Origin: an uncultured Collinsella sp.
GTDB lineage: Bacteria > Actinomycetota > Coriobacteriia > Coriobacteriales > Coriobacteriaceae
DNA length: 28,948 bases
Assembly (NCBI GenBank): GCA_959027945.1
Contig: CAUFRO010000026.1
Span: 1 to 28,948, forward strand
Reading direction: 5' to 3'
Each line of letters begins with the position of its first letter. Position 1 is the stretch's first letter. Positions 15,390 through 23,006 of the stretch are shown piece after piece. Position numbers and translations under genes: made by a program. The notes under the pieces were generated by a model. That model ran no database searches. It worked only from the letters and a program-made list of their open reading frames with translations, and was not told where the DNA came from.

Positions 15390-15399
15390 GGAGACAGCC

Positions 15400-16296
15400 A
15401 TGAAGCTCCAGCAGCTCAGATATGTCGTCAAAGTTGCCGAATGCGGCAGCATTACCGAGGCCTCGCGCCGGCTCTTTGTGTCGCAGCCTTCGATTACCGC
15501 GTCGATTCGCGATCTCGAAAACGAGATGGGTGTGCACATCTTTGAGCGCACCAACAAAGGCGTCATTGTGTCCGAGGAAGGCGAGACCTTCTTGGGCTAT
15601 GCGCGCCAGGTACTCGACCAGGCCGACCTGCTCGAGGGCAAGTACAAGGGCGCATCCGAGCAGGTGCCGCACTTTAGTGTGAGCTGCCAGCATTATTCCT
15701 TTGCCGTCAACGCGTTTGTCGACGTGATCCGCGAGTTCGATGCCGCGCGCTACGACTTTACCCTGCGCGAGGAACAGACCCACGAGATTATCGAGGATGT
15801 CGCGCACATGAAAAGCGAGCTGGGCATCCTATATCTGTCCGAGCACAACCGCGAGGTCATCGAGCGCATGCTGGTGGCCAACGAGCTCGTGTTCGAAGGA
15901 CTCTTCTGCGCCACGCCGCATGTCTTCGTCTGCGCCGACCATCCGCTGGCGGACCGCTCCAGCGTGACGCTCGAGGATCTGGAAGACTACCCGTTCCTGT
16001 CCTACGAGCAGGGCAGCTACAACTCGTTTTACTATTCCGAGGAGCTGACCTCGACGTTCGAGCGTCGCAAAAATATCCGCGTGCGCGACCGTGCGACGTT
16101 GTTCAATTTGGCCATGGGCCTCAACGGCTACACGGTATGCTCGGGCGTGATCAGCCACGAGCTCAACGGCCCCGGCATTATCTCGATTCCGCTCGACGTG
16201 GACGAGTACATGGAGATTGGCATCATCACGCGCAAGAACACGACGCTCACGCGCTACGGTCGGGCCTATATCGACGCGATTCGTCAGCATATCTAG
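15400..16296 (+). CDS. LysR-family transcriptional regulator (next to a MetE-like gene)
   Basis: A 298-residue LysR regulator. The N-terminal winged HTH reads MKLQQLRYVVKVAECGSITE, with recognition helix SQPSITASIRDLE. The remainder is a periplasmic-binding-protein-like effector domain. ATG at 15400 is chosen because AAGGAG lies 6 bases upstream; the frame is open further upstream inside the HAD gene but that part is not coding. It is directly followed by a methionine-synthase-like gene, with an 8-bp dyad and a 14-bp palindrome in the 155-base gap. It may therefore regulate that gene, as MetR does for metE in enterobacteria; this is inferred from position. Confidence 0.88.
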   Translation: MKLQQLRYVVKVAECGSITEASRRLFVSQPSITASIRDLENEMGVHIFERTNKGVIVSEEGETFLGYARQVLDQADLLEGKYKGASEQVPHFSVSCQHYSFAVNAFVDVIREFDAARYDFTLREEQTHEIIEDVAHMKSELGILYLSEHNREVIERMLVANELVFEGLFCATPHVFVCADHPLADRSSVTLEDLEDYPFLSYEQGSYNSFYYSEELTSTFERRKNIRVRDRATLFNLAMGLNGYTVCSGVISHELNGPGIISIPLDVDEYMEIGIITRKNTTLTRYGRAYIDAIRQHI

Positions 16297-16342
16297 GCTG
16301 CTGTGCTCCGCACAGTTCAAGTCTCTTTATGGCAGTCCAGAC

Positions 16343-16365
16343 TGATATAGGAAGCATCTATATCA
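16343..16365. promoter_or_regulatory. Dyad TGATATAG-N7-CTATATCA, candidate LysR operator
   Basis: Perfect 8-bp arms around 7 bases in the gap between the LysR gene and the MetE-like gene. The interrupted dyad is typical of LysR-type binding sites. AT-rich promoter-like sequence (TATATT near 16379) follows it. Confidence 0.5.
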
Positions 16366-16397
16366 AACTGTTATAAACGTATATTTTACGATGGTCA

Positions 16398-16411
16398 TAT
16401 GAGCGCTCATA
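16398..16411. promoter_or_regulatory. 14-bp perfect palindrome upstream of the MetE-like gene
   Basis: TATGAGCGCTCATA, 41 bases before the MetE-like start codon and just downstream of the probable -10 region. It could be an operator for a second regulator, or an early-transcript hairpin. Confidence 0.4.
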
Positions 16412-16451
16412 CTCTGTCCCAGTAAAGCATCCAATGCAAAGGGAGATATCT

Positions 16452-17585
16452 ATGAGCACTTCGATTCAACCGAACGCGCCGTTTCGCGCCGATATCGTCG
16501 GCAGTTTTCTTCGTCCGCAGGCTGTAAAGGACGCCCGTGCCGCCTATGTCGCGGGTAAACTCGATGCTTCCGGTCTTAAGGCCGTCGAGGACGATGCCAT
16601 TCGCGATTTGGTGGCCAAGCAGAAGGCCTCTGGCCTGCTGGTGATCACCGATGGCGAGTTCCGCCGCAGCTACTGGCACCTCGATTTTATGTGGGGCCTT
16701 AACGGCATTGAGCGTCGCACCTCACGCACGGGTTATATGTTCCATGACGAGGAGACGACGGCCGACACCGCCGTGGTTACTGGTCCCATTAGCGGCGAGA
16801 ACCACCCGTTCGTCGAGCATTTTAAGTTCGTCAAGGCGCTTGAGGGGGAGGGCCAGGTCGCACGCCAGACCATTCCGGCGCCGATCCAGACGTTCTCTGA
16901 GGTCACGCTCGATCGCTGCGACGGCCAGCAGGAGAGCCTGCGCGCTGTCTATAAGACCGATGAGGAACTTGCCGACGCCATTGCAGCCGCTTATCGCACG
17001 GTGATCGCCGACCTGTACGCAGCAGGCTGCCGCAACATCCAGTTTGATGACTGCACCTGGGGCATCTACTGCGATACCGACTTTGTGTCCAAGACCGGCA
17101 TGAGCCCGGTTGACCTGCAAAAGGTGAGCGAGCTGGGCGTAGCGCTCAACAATGCCGCCATCGCGGGCAAGCCCAACGATCTGGTTATCAACACGCACGT
17201 GTGCCGTGGCAACTATCACTCCACCTATGCCTTTGAGGGCGGCTACGACCCCATCGCGCCGTACCTGTTCGCACATGAGAATGTCGATGCGTTCTATCTG
17301 GAGTTCGACACGCCGCGCGCCGGCGGCTTTGAGCCGCTCAAGTACGTCGCTCCCGGCAAGAAGGTCGTGCTGGGCTTGGTAACCACCAAGGCGGCAGAGC
17401 TCGAGAACGAGGATGTTATCGTCGAGCGCATCCGCGAAGCCGCAAAGTACGTGCCGCTCGAGAACCTGTACCTGTCGCCCCAGTGCGGCTTTGCCAGCTG
17501 CGAGATTGGCAACAAGCTGACCGAGGACGAGCAGTGGGCGAAGATCGCGCTGGTCAAGCGCATTGCCGAGCGCGTTTGGAAGTAA
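16452..17585 (+). CDS. MetE C-terminal-type methyltransferase (YxjG/YxjH family)
   Basis: A 377-residue cobalamin-independent methionine synthase-like enzyme holding only the catalytic C-terminal barrel. The zinc ligands of MetE are all found: His249 and Cys251 in INTHVCRG, Glu284 in YLEFDTPRAG and Cys345 in SPQCGFAS. It probably transfers a methyl group to homocysteine or another thiol. The methyl donor of these short homologues may differ from that of full MetE, because the folate-binding N-terminal domain is missing. ATG at 16452 follows GGGAG by 6 bases and is preferred over an ATG six codons upstream that precedes the ribosome site. The neighbouring LysR gene and the two palindromes suggest dedicated regulation. 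Confidence 0.88.
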   Translation: MSTSIQPNAPFRADIVGSFLRPQAVKDARAAYVAGKLDASGLKAVEDDAIRDLVAKQKASGLLVITDGEFRRSYWHLDFMWGLNGIERRTSRTGYMFHDEETTADTAVVTGPISGENHPFVEHFKFVKALEGEGQVARQTIPAPIQTFSEVTLDRCDGQQESLRAVYKTDEELADAIAAAYRTVIADLYAAGCRNIQFDDCTWGIYCDTDFVSKTGMSPVDLQKVSELGVALNNAAIAGKPNDLVINTHVCRGNYHSTYAFEGGYDPIAPYLFAHENVDAFYLEFDTPRAGGFEPLKYVAPGKKVVLGLVTTKAAELENEDVIVERIREAAKYVPLENLYLSPQCGFASCEIGNKLTEDEQWAKIALVKRIAERVWK

Positions 17586-17652
17586 CGCTACCGTTTGCAG
17601 GTGGCGGCGCGTGCGAGACATGGCGTATCACATACAATGGTTCGGATCGTAT

Positions 17653-17684
17653 CGTTCGGGCAGGTTATCCGATATGCCTGAACG
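17653..17684 (+). promoter_or_regulatory. Hairpin in the leader of the uracil-type permease gene
   Basis: 10-bp stem (arms 17653-17662 and 17675-17684, one G-U pair) with a 12-base loop, 25 bases before the permease start. It may terminate the preceding MetE-like transcript or control the permease. No T-tract follows, and the loop does not match a PyrR-binding loop I recognise. Confidence 0.4.
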
Positions 17685-17708
17685 CCCTTCCATCATGAAA
17701 GGACTTCC

Positions 17709-19043
17709 ATGTCCCAATCCTCGACGCCCGCCGTCACCGATGCCATCTACGATGCATCATCGCTCGGCCGCCCGCGCATGTTCGTGTTGGGTTTGCAACA
17801 CATGTTTGCGATGTTCGGAGCCACGGTGCTCGTGCCCGTGCTCACCGGCCTTTCCGTTTCGGCGACGCTTCTGTTCGCCGGCATCGGCACGCTGCTGTTT
17901 CATTTTCTATCGCGTGGTAAGGTGCCCGCGTTTCTAGGCTCGTCGTTTGCCTTTATCGCGGGTTATGCCGCCATTGCACCCAACGGCGAGGCCGAGCTTT
18001 TGCCCTACGCTTGCCTGGGCGTTGCCTGCGCCGGCCTGCTCTATCCGGTGCTGGCGGCGCTGTTCCGCGCATTTGGCGCCAAACGTGTCATGCGCTTCTT
18101 TCCGCCGGTGGTGACCGGCCCCATCGTCATTTCCATCGGCCTGATCCTAGCGAGCTCTGCCATTGCCAACTGTCAGACCAACTGGCTTGTCGCCGTTATC
18201 GCTGTGGCCGTGATCATCATCTGCAACATCTGGGGCCGCGGCATGGTCAAGATCGTGCCGATTCTGCTGGGCGTGGTGGTGAGCTATGCCGTTGCGGCTG
18301 CGTTGGGTGAGGTCGACTTCTCTGGCGTCGCAGCTGCCCCCTGGGTTGGCTTGCCCGTCGTGCGGGACAACACCGTGTTTGCGCTCTTTGGACCGCAGCT
18401 CGATAGCGGTCTTGCCACGACGGCCATCATCACCATCATGCCGCTGGCCTTTGCAACTATGATCGAGCATATCGGCGATATCTCCGCCATTGGCTCTACC
18501 TGCGAACGCAATTACATTGCCGATCCCGGTCTGCACCGTACCTTGCTCGGCGATGGCCTGGCGACCATCTTGGCATCGCTTTTTGGCGCCCCCGCCAATA
18601 CGACGTATGGCGAGAACACCGGCGTGCTTGCCCTGACGCGCGTGTTCGACCCGCGCGTGATTCGCATTGCCGCCTGCTGCGCCATCGTGCTTTCGTTCTG
18701 CCCCAAGTTTGCTGCTGTGATCGCTGCCATGCCGGCGTGTGTAATCGGCGGCGTGTCGCTCGTGCTCTACGGCATGATCAGCGCCGTGGGCGTTCGCAAC
18801 CTTATCGAAAACCAGGTTGATTTCCAGAACAACCGCAATGTGCTGGTTGCGGCTTTGGTGCTCGTGCTTTCGCTCGGCATTGCCTACAGTACCGCCGGTG
18901 CCATCGTGCTGGAGCTGGGCGGCGTGACGATTTCGCTTTCGGGCCTTGCCGTGGGCTCGCTGGTGGGCATTGTGCTCAACGCCATCCTGCCCGGTAATGA
19001 CTTTGAGTTCGATACTTCCGAGCTTGAGGAGACTGCTGAATAG
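17709..19043 (+). CDS. NCS2-family uracil/xanthine permease
   Basis: A 444-residue nucleobase:cation symporter with about 14 predicted membrane helices, most similar in motifs to UraA-type uracil permeases. The substrate and proton-coupling residues are present: MIEHIGDI (Glu and His, about residue 250) and GAPANTTYGENTG (Glu, about 300). The N-terminal helix contains QHMFAMFGATVLVP, the family hallmark. The start follows AAAGGA. The last 20 residues are acidic and cytoplasmic. A strong bidirectional terminator follows. UraA versus xanthine specificity is inferred from the TTYGENTG signature, which favours uracil. Confidence 0.9.
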   Translation: MSQSSTPAVTDAIYDASSLGRPRMFVLGLQHMFAMFGATVLVPVLTGLSVSATLLFAGIGTLLFHFLSRGKVPAFLGSSFAFIAGYAAIAPNGEAELLPYACLGVACAGLLYPVLAALFRAFGAKRVMRFFPPVVTGPIVISIGLILASSAIANCQTNWLVAVIAVAVIIICNIWGRGMVKIVPILLGVVVSYAVAAALGEVDFSGVAAAPWVGLPVVRDNTVFALFGPQLDSGLATTAIITIMPLAFATMIEHIGDISAIGSTCERNYIADPGLHRTLLGDGLATILASLFGAPANTTYGENTGVLALTRVFDPRVIRIAACCAIVLSFCPKFAAVIAAMPACVIGGVSLVLYGMISAVGVRNLIENQVDFQNNRNVLVAALVLVLSLGIAYSTAGAIVLELGGVTISLSGLAVGSLVGIVLNAILPGNDFEFDTSELEETAE

Positions 19044-19060
19044 TAGCTGCGTTCAGCCAA

Positions 19061-19108
19061 ATTAAAAATGGCGTCCATGCGTATGTACGCGTGGACGCCA
19101 TTTTTAAT
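19061..19108. terminator. Bidirectional terminator between permease and esterase
   Basis: Long inverted repeat (arms 19061-19083 and 19086-19108, one G-T mismatch) flanked by A-tracts and T-tracts, so it works as an intrinsic terminator on both strands. Its right arm contains the TAA stop (19104-19106) of the convergent esterase gene. Confidence 0.85.
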
Positions 19109-19769
19109 GCGTCAGTATCCAGTGGATGCCGCGCGCCATGCGCAGGTCAGTTTGGGCAAAATGATTGCCGGGGTTGAGCTCCAGCGTTGTTGGGATGTCG
19201 CGCTCGATAAACAGCTCTTCCATCGCGCGCGTATCGTCGAGTACGTGCCGCATCATGCGGTTGGGCGTCTTGGTTTCCTTTTTACCGAGAGACAGATAGG
19301 CGGCGTCGGGCGTAGCTGTCATCGTGCGCTCGCGCGCGTAGTCGATAAAGCCGGGGAACCACAGCGACCCCGATGCACTCGCCGCGCGCTCAAAGACATC
19401 TGTTTGCCAAAGTGCCCACAGTGCAAAAAGGCCCGCCAACGAGTAGCCGGCAACGCCGCGCCAGGCGGGCGGTTGCGGGAGCGATGATTCGGCCTGGGGG
19501 ATTATCTGCTTCAACAACTCGTCAAGAAAACCAGCAGCCTGTCCGCCAAAGGGCTCGGCATCTCGTATAGTTCCGTCGCATTCCCAGGGGCTCAGCTCGC
19601 GATTCCAATCGAGCCCTCCAATGGCGACAAGGGTGAACGGCGGGCAGTCGAGCTCTCGGCAGCGCTCGTAGACTTCACTACCGTTGCCCATAACCACGGG
19701 GAGATAGATGACGGGCGCGCCTTCCGCACACTCTGAATAAACGGTTATCTGCTTATGATGCGCTTCCAA
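19104..19769 (-). CDS. Esterase-D/enterochelin-esterase-like alpha/beta hydrolase
   Basis: A 221-residue alpha/beta hydrolase of the putative esterase family (IroE/Fes-like). The nucleophile elbow GYSLAG is at residues 108-113 (Ser110), the candidate catalytic His is in NPGNHF near 204, and SASGSLWFPG follows the elbow as in this family. No signal peptide is visible, so it is probably cytoplasmic and acts on small esters; a siderophore role is possible but no siderophore gene is nearby. The start is a TTG at 19769 with a weak GAGAAG site and is less certain than the rest. The stop codon lies within the shared terminator. Confidence 0.82.
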   Translation of the reverse strand: MEAHHKQITVYSECAEGAPVIYLPVVMGNGSEVYERCRELDCPPFTLVAIGGLDWNRELSPWECDGTIRDAEPFGGQAAGFLDELLKQIIPQAESSLPQPPAWRGVAGYSLAGLFALWALWQTDVFERAASASGSLWFPGFIDYARERTMTATPDAAYLSLGKKETKTPNRMMRHVLDDTRAMEELFIERDIPTTLELNPGNHFAQTDLRMARGIHWILTH

Positions 19770-19844
19770 GGCAGGCTTCTCTCAGTGTTGTGATATTGAC
19801 GGCCTCAATTGTCGCACGCTGACACGGGGGCAGACGCTAAAAGA

Positions 19845-19879
19845 AAGGTGCGGAGCCGCTCGATGCGATTCCGCGCCTT
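19845..19879 (-). terminator. Intrinsic terminator of the purine permease gene
   Basis: 10-bp stem (arms 19870-19879 and 19845-19854, one G-U pair) with a 15-base loop. On the minus strand it is followed by TTCTTTT, 28 bases after the permease stop codon. Confidence 0.7.
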
Positions 19880-19906
19880 GTTGTTTTGCTTTAGCAGACT
19901 ATGCCG

Positions 19907-21217
19907 TTACGCCACGAAGAAGTAGACGAGGAAGGCGAGGGCTGCGATCCACATGAGCGGCTTGATCTTGGAGGCCTCGCCCTTAAAGAGCGCGACGACC
20001 ACGTAGGCGATAAAGCCCAGGCCAATGCCGGCAGAGATGGAGTAGGTGAAGGGCACGCCGGCGACAATCATGAACGCCGGGAAACCCTGCGACACGTCGG
20101 ACCAGTCGATCTCGGAGGCCTCGCTCATCATGAGGTAGCCGACGTAGACCAGAGCACCGCAGGTGGCGGCGCTGGAAACGATGGTGACGATGGGGGAGAA
20201 GAACGCGGCGAGAATGAACAGCACGCCGGTGGTGACGGAGGTGAGACCCGTGCGGCCACCGTCGGCAGCGCCAGAGGTGGACTCGACGAAGGTGGTGATG
20301 GAGGAGACGCCCATGAAACCGCCCACAGCGGCGGCGGCGGAGTCGACGATCAAGATCTCCTTGATATTCTCGACGTTGCCGTCGTCGGTGAGGAACTCGC
20401 CCTGCTTGGCCACGGCCATCGCGGTGCCCATGGTGTCGAAGAAGTCACTCATGAGCAGCGAGAACGAGATGACGAGGAGCGCGGGGTCGGTAAGGACCTT
20501 GACGATGGCGGGCACGCCGCCGGCGTCGGCGATGGGGCCACCAATGCTCGAGAAGTCGAGCGGGGCGATGATACCGGTCGGAGCCTGGGTCACACCTAGG
20601 GGGATACCGGCGATGACGGCGACGACGATGCCGATGAGCAGCGAGCCGGGGACGTTGCGGCAGGCGAGGGCGACCGTCACCAGGATGGAGATGATGCCGA
20701 CGATGAAGGTGGGGGAGGTGATGTCGCCCAGACCGACGAGTGTACCGGCGCCAGCGGTGATAATGCCGGCATCGCACAGGCCAATCATGGCGATGAACAG
20801 GCCCAGACCCACCGAGATGGCGTGACGCAGGACAACCGGGATGGCGTCCATGATGGCCTCGCGCAGGCCACAAAGCACGAGCAGCAAGATGACGATACCC
20901 TCGAGGAAGATGACGCTCATGGCCACGTGCCAGTCACCGCCGCAGACGGTGGTGGTGATTCCAGCGATCATCGCGTTGACGCCTAAGCCCGACGCGCAGG
21001 CGAGCGGGCGGTTGGCGAAGATGCCCATGCAGATGGTCATGATGCCGGCGCCCAGGCAGGTGGCGCAGGCGAGCGCTCCCGCATCGATGCCAGCGCCCGA
21101 GAGCACCGCGGGGTTGACGGCGATGATGTAGGCCATCGCCAGGAATGTTGTCAGTCCAGCGCGGAGTTCGGTCCCGATTGTGGACTTGCGCTCGCTGACG
21201 TGAAATAGTTCGTCCAT
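19907..21217 (-). CDS. NCS2/AzgA-type guanine-hypoxanthine permease
   Basis: A 436-residue integral membrane purine permease of the AzgA/PbuG/PbuO branch, with about 12-14 helices. Family hallmarks are AYIIAVNPAVLSGAGID near the N-terminus, FFDTMGTAMAVAKQ in the middle and SSITTFVESTSGAADGGRTG, the substrate-site region. ATG at 21217 is chosen because AAAGGG precedes it by 5 bases; the frame is open for 15 more codons upstream but without a comparable site. No purine riboswitch is visible in the leader. There is a small hairpin TCGGCC-N9-GGCCGA and a GCCTTTGAAAGGC palindrome further up. Guanine/hypoxanthine specificity is inferred from family. Confidence 0.9.
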   Translation of the reverse strand: MDELFHVSERKSTIGTELRAGLTTFLAMAYIIAVNPAVLSGAGIDAGALACATCLGAGIMTICMGIFANRPLACASGLGVNAMIAGITTTVCGGDWHVAMSVIFLEGIVILLLVLCGLREAIMDAIPVVLRHAISVGLGLFIAMIGLCDAGIITAGAGTLVGLGDITSPTFIVGIISILVTVALACRNVPGSLLIGIVVAVIAGIPLGVTQAPTGIIAPLDFSSIGGPIADAGGVPAIVKVLTDPALLVISFSLLMSDFFDTMGTAMAVAKQGEFLTDDGNVENIKEILIVDSAAAAVGGFMGVSSITTFVESTSGAADGGRTGLTSVTTGVLFILAAFFSPIVTIVSSAATCGALVYVGYLMMSEASEIDWSDVSQGFPAFMIVAGVPFTYSISAGIGLGFIAYVVVALFKGEASKIKPLMWIAALAFLVYFFVA

Positions 21218-21410
21218 GCATACCCTTTCCTTGCTCGGCCCCGAGTTTAGGCCGATTGACACGAACTCAACTACTATATCGCCTTTGAAAGGCTGATGTT
21301 CCTCGCATGTTGATGTTCGGCGCTTTGTAGCAGACAGACGGTATTTTTCGCATGAAAATGTGTGGGTACCGTATACTTAAGCAGTTACAACGACCCCTAT
21401 GGAGGAACGT

Positions 21411-21830
21411 ATGATTAAAGAGCTCTGCCACGACGAGGCTATTCTGTCCCAGCGTTGCGAGGTTGCGACCGTCGAGGACGAGTCGGTGGCACAGGACCTG
21501 ATCGATACCATCAAGTCGCTCGACGATGCCGGCTGCCTTGCCGCTAACCAGATTGGCGTTACCAAGAAGGTCTGCGTCTACCTGGACGACGCCGGCGAGC
21601 CCCACGTGCTCTACAACCCCCGTCTGGTGTTTGGCCTGGGTGCCAGCAAGATGGAGGAGAGCTGCCTGACGCACGAGGAGGTCACCAAGTCCACGCGCTA
21701 TATCAAGTGCAAGGTCGCTTATGACGTGATCGTCGACGGCAAGATGCGCGAGCGCAAGCAGGACTTTGTGGGCTTCGAGGCGCAGATGATTCAACACATG
21801 ATTGACCACTGTCTTGGAAAGTTGGTCTAA
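21411..21830 (+). CDS. Peptide deformylase-like protein with altered catalytic motif
   Basis: A 139-residue protein of the peptide deformylase family, about the size of the short type-III-like members of Gram-positives. Motif 1 is GCLAANQIGV (41-50), motif 2 is EESCLT (canonical EGCLS, metal ligand Cys85), and motif 3 is HMIDH (129-133) instead of HEIDH. The metal ligands Cys85, His129 and His133 remain, but the general-base Glu is Met130, so normal deformylation is doubtful. ATG at 21411 follows GGAGG by 5 bases; TATACT at 21372-21377 is a likely -10. A strong terminator follows. The cell's housekeeping deformylase is presumably elsewhere. Confidence 0.85.
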   Translation: MIKELCHDEAILSQRCEVATVEDESVAQDLIDTIKSLDDAGCLAANQIGVTKKVCVYLDDAGEPHVLYNPRLVFGLGASKMEESCLTHEEVTKSTRYIKCKVAYDVIVDGKMRERKQDFVGFEAQMIQHMIDHCLGKLV

Positions 21831-21862
21831 GGGGACCAAAGCACCGCACTTCGTCTCTTTTG

Positions 21863-21894
21863 GCCCGGGCATGACATTGTTGTCATGTCCGGGC
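21863..21894 (+). terminator. Intrinsic terminator after the deformylase-like gene
   Basis: 14-bp GC-rich stem (arms 21863-21876 and 21881-21894, one G-U pair) with loop TTGT, followed by TTTTGTGTTT. It lies 33 bases after the stop codon and separates this gene from the bile salt hydrolase gene. Confidence 0.88.
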
Positions 21895-21961
21895 TTTTGT
21901 GTTTAGCGCCTTTTTGTTTGGAGACAATGAAATTAGCAAGAACGTAAAGCTAGGAGGCGCT

Positions 21962-22927
21962 ATGTGTACGAGTATTCGATTTACCGATAATTCTGGCCAC
22001 ATGTATCTGGGCCGCAATCTCGACTGGAGCTTTGACTACGGCCAACAGGTTCGCGTGATGCCGCGCGGGTTTCACATTCCGTATTCGTTTATCGACGACG
22101 CGACAGCGGCACACGCGGTGATCGGTATGTGCATCGATTACAAGAACTACCCTATGTTCTTCGATTGCGGCAACGATGCAGGCCTTGCCGTGGCGGGTCT
22201 CAATTTCCCGGGTTATGCCGAGTATGCCGAGGACCCTGTCGACGGCAAGACCAATATCGCGGCCTATGAGTTTCCCCTGTGGGTGGCAGCGACGTTCTCG
22301 ACGGTCGATGAGGTCGAGGCTGCGCTGCGCGATACGGTGATTGTCGCCAAATCTGCCGGAGAGGGGCTGGGCGTGTCGCTGCTCCATTGGATTATCGGCG
22401 ACAGCCAGCGTAGCATCGTGGTCGAGATGATGGCTGACGGCCTGCATGTATACGGCGATCCGGTCGACACCCTCGCCAATCAGCCCACCTTCCCGTGGCA
22501 CATGGAAAACCTCCGCACCTATATCACCGCCACAAGCGATTTTCCGCAGACGGCGACATGGCGTGGCGCCGAGCTTAAGCCCTATGGAGCCGGTGCCGGC
22601 ATGCGCGGCATTCCGGGCGATTGCTATTCGCCGAGCCGTTTTGTAAAGGCGGCGTACCTCAATGCCAATTACCCACAAAAGGAGAGCGAGACCGAAAACG
22701 TCGTTCGCATGTTCCGTTCGCTCGAGGGCGTGGTGATGATTGAGGGAGCGTCCAGGATGGGCGATGGCAAGTTCGAGAAGACTATCTATACCGGATGCTT
22801 TAGCGCGCGCACGGGCAATTATTACTACGCGATGTATGGGGATCCGTCGATTCGCTACGTGAGCCTGATGGATGCCGAGGGCGCGAGCCCCGATAGGCTC
22901 GTGGTTCCCGAGCCGCGTCGTTCGTAG
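21962..22927 (+). CDS. bsh: Choloylglycine (bile salt) hydrolase family, Ntn hydrolase
   Basis: A 321-residue Ntn-fold amide hydrolase expected to remove glycine or taurine from conjugated bile salts. After Met removal, Cys2 is the nucleophile (MCTSI). The other catalytic residues known from the Clostridium perfringens enzyme are present at matching positions: Arg18 and Asp21 in GRNLDW, Asn81 in GLNFPGY, Asn173 in LANQPTFPWH and Arg226 in SPSRF. ATG at 21962 follows AGGAGG; upstream in-frame codons are noncoding. There is no signal peptide, so it is cytoplasmic, as usual for BSH. Penicillin V acylases share the fold, but the GLNFP, PTFPWH and SPSRF contexts favour BSH. It is preceded by a terminator and followed by a hairpin, so monocistronic. 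Confidence 0.9.
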   Translation: MCTSIRFTDNSGHMYLGRNLDWSFDYGQQVRVMPRGFHIPYSFIDDATAAHAVIGMCIDYKNYPMFFDCGNDAGLAVAGLNFPGYAEYAEDPVDGKTNIAAYEFPLWVAATFSTVDEVEAALRDTVIVAKSAGEGLGVSLLHWIIGDSQRSIVVEMMADGLHVYGDPVDTLANQPTFPWHMENLRTYITATSDFPQTATWRGAELKPYGAGAGMRGIPGDCYSPSRFVKAAYLNANYPQKESETENVVRMFRSLEGVVMIEGASRMGDGKFEKTIYTGCFSARTGNYYYAMYGDPSIRYVSLMDAEGASPDRLVVPEPRRS

Positions 22928-22952
22928 CCGTTAGCTTTACTGCAATGCAAAT

Positions 22953-22984
22953 CGGCCCTGCGTCTCCCGTGAGATGCAGGGCCG
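22953..22984. terminator. Hairpin between bsh and kup
   Basis: 14-bp GC-rich inverted repeat (arms 22953-22966 and 22971-22984, one mismatch) with loop CCGT, between the two convergent genes. Probably a bidirectional terminator, though T-tracts are poor. Confidence 0.7.
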
Positions 22985-23006
22985 CTGTCGTTGATTTATG
23001 GCGCCG

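Noticed and set aside
21218..21398. Purine riboswitch in front of the guanine/hypoxanthine-type permease
   Set aside because: The conserved core blocks and paired loops of the purine aptamer are absent; only small unrelated hairpins are seen.
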